A stretch of DNA of 6,526 nucleotides, from positions 1 through 6,526 of the forward strand of contig JBKPDW010000386.1 of assembly GCA_046728115.1 (NCBI GenBank). The letters are read 5' to 3'. The notes beneath the pieces were generated by a model. That model was not told where the DNA came from, did not search any database, and was given only the letters and a program-made list of their open reading frames with translations. The position numbers were made by a program, and so were the translations under genes. The DNA comes from CAVSWN01 sp046728115 (GTDB lineage: Bacteria; Acidobacteriota; Vicinamibacteria; Vicinamibacterales; CAVVIG01). Numbering within the stretch: position 1 is the first letter of the stretch; each line of letters begins with the position of its first letter. Positions 6,130-6,526 of the stretch are shown here, in pieces.

Positions 6130-6526
6130 TCAACGAAACGCCTCGGCGTGATCGACGACCCACTGGCGAAACGTGCGCGCCGGCGATCCGACGACATCGG
6201 CCACCGTGGAGGTCACGAACGCCGGGCGTCCGATCGTCGCACCCCACGCGGCGAGCAGCATGTCCACGATCGGACCGGGCCAGCGACCCGCCGTCTCGCG
6301 CCGGAACTCTTCCGGCGACAGTTCCTGAAACCGGATCCGGCGCCCGATGCCCTCACCGATGATGCGCACCTGCTCGGCCTGACTTAGGGACTCGGGGCCC
6401 GTGAGAACGTAGTCTCCTCCGGCGTGTCCGTCCTCATATAGTGCACGCGTGGCCACGGCAGCGATGTCGCGCTCGTCGATCGGTGCCGTCTCGGCCGCGC
6501 CGTAGGGCCACCGGACGACCTCGCCG
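6130..6526 (-). CDS. NmrA-like / atypical SDR NAD(P)-binding protein, C-terminal part (5' end outside window)
   Basis: The reading frame is open to the window edge; the last 131 residues and stop (TGA at 6130-6132) are visible. It starts GEVVRWPYGAAETAPIDERD and continues IAAVATRALYEDG, then GDYVLTGPESLSQAEQVRII. This is the C-terminal half of NmrA-type NAD(P)-binding proteins, in which a 'P-x-x-DxxDIAAVA' segment precedes 'Y.LTGPE.LS..E....I....G'. The N-terminal Rossmann motif (GxxGxxG) must lie beyond 6526. The GTG at 6456 is internal to this conserved region and not the real start. Members are redox sensors or reductases acting on small molecules; the substrate here cannot be told. One 60-base line in this gene counts as 75% GC, clearly above the neighbouring cassette gene. 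It lies upstream of the attC-like site in the same orientation, with a 157-base gap, so it could be the ancestral neighbour of the insertion or a preceding cassette gene. Confidence 0.85.
   Translation of the reverse strand, partial: GEVVRWPYGAAETAPIDERDIAAVATRALYEDGHAGGDYVLTGPESLSQAEQVRIIGEGIGRRIRFQELSPEEFRRETAGRWPGPIVDMLLAAWGATIGRPAFVTSTVADVVGSPARTFRQWVVDHAEAFR

Noticed and set aside
5861..6247. Minus-strand 128-codon frame between the NmrA-like and ATPase genes
   Set aside because: It overlaps the NmrA-like gene, the attC-like site and the ATPase start in another frame, and its composition is low-complexity Arg/Gly/Ser.

Overview
This is GC-rich DNA from an environmental bacterium. The gene content (a secreted multi-Asp-box 'glycosyl hydrolase-like' beta-propeller protein, a Tat-exported amidase-signature enzyme, an NmrA-type NAD(P)-binding protein) resembles Acidobacteriota or a similar soil lineage. 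That placement is inferred from protein style, since the window has no rRNA or marker gene.

Layout. Positions 32-3271 (-) hold one large exported BNR/Asp-box propeller protein. Positions 3272-3534 separate it from a divergent gene and contain the remains of a classical short-chain dehydrogenase (SDR): a central piece with the NAG motif and the extreme C-terminus, joined out of frame with the body of the enzyme missing. Positions 3535-5217 (+) encode a twin-arginine-exported amidase with a complete Lys-Ser-Ser catalytic set. Positions 5337-5873 (-) encode a small P-loop AAA_28-type ATPase. Positions 6130-6526 (-) hold the C-terminal part of an NmrA-like protein whose start lies beyond the window.

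The most interesting part is around the ATPase gene. Its stop codon lies inside a GCCTAAC box followed by AATTCGTT, the classic start of an integron attC site. Just upstream of the gene, on the same strand, is a 70-bp attC-like element ending in GTTAGGC. The leader is only 35 nt and carries a ribosome binding site, and the gene is visibly lower in GC than its neighbours. Together these read as an integron gene cassette carrying an AAA_28 ATPase. The second half of its own attC cannot be found, so the cassette looks stranded or its downstream junction has been deleted. No integrase or attI is in the window.

The genes do not form one operon. The two exported proteins are divergent, with a dead SDR between them. 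The amidase and the cassette gene are convergent. The NmrA-like gene lies upstream of the cassette in the same orientation. I see no convincing wholly new multi-gene system. The cassette and the SDR remnant point to repeated insertion and deletion in this stretch.
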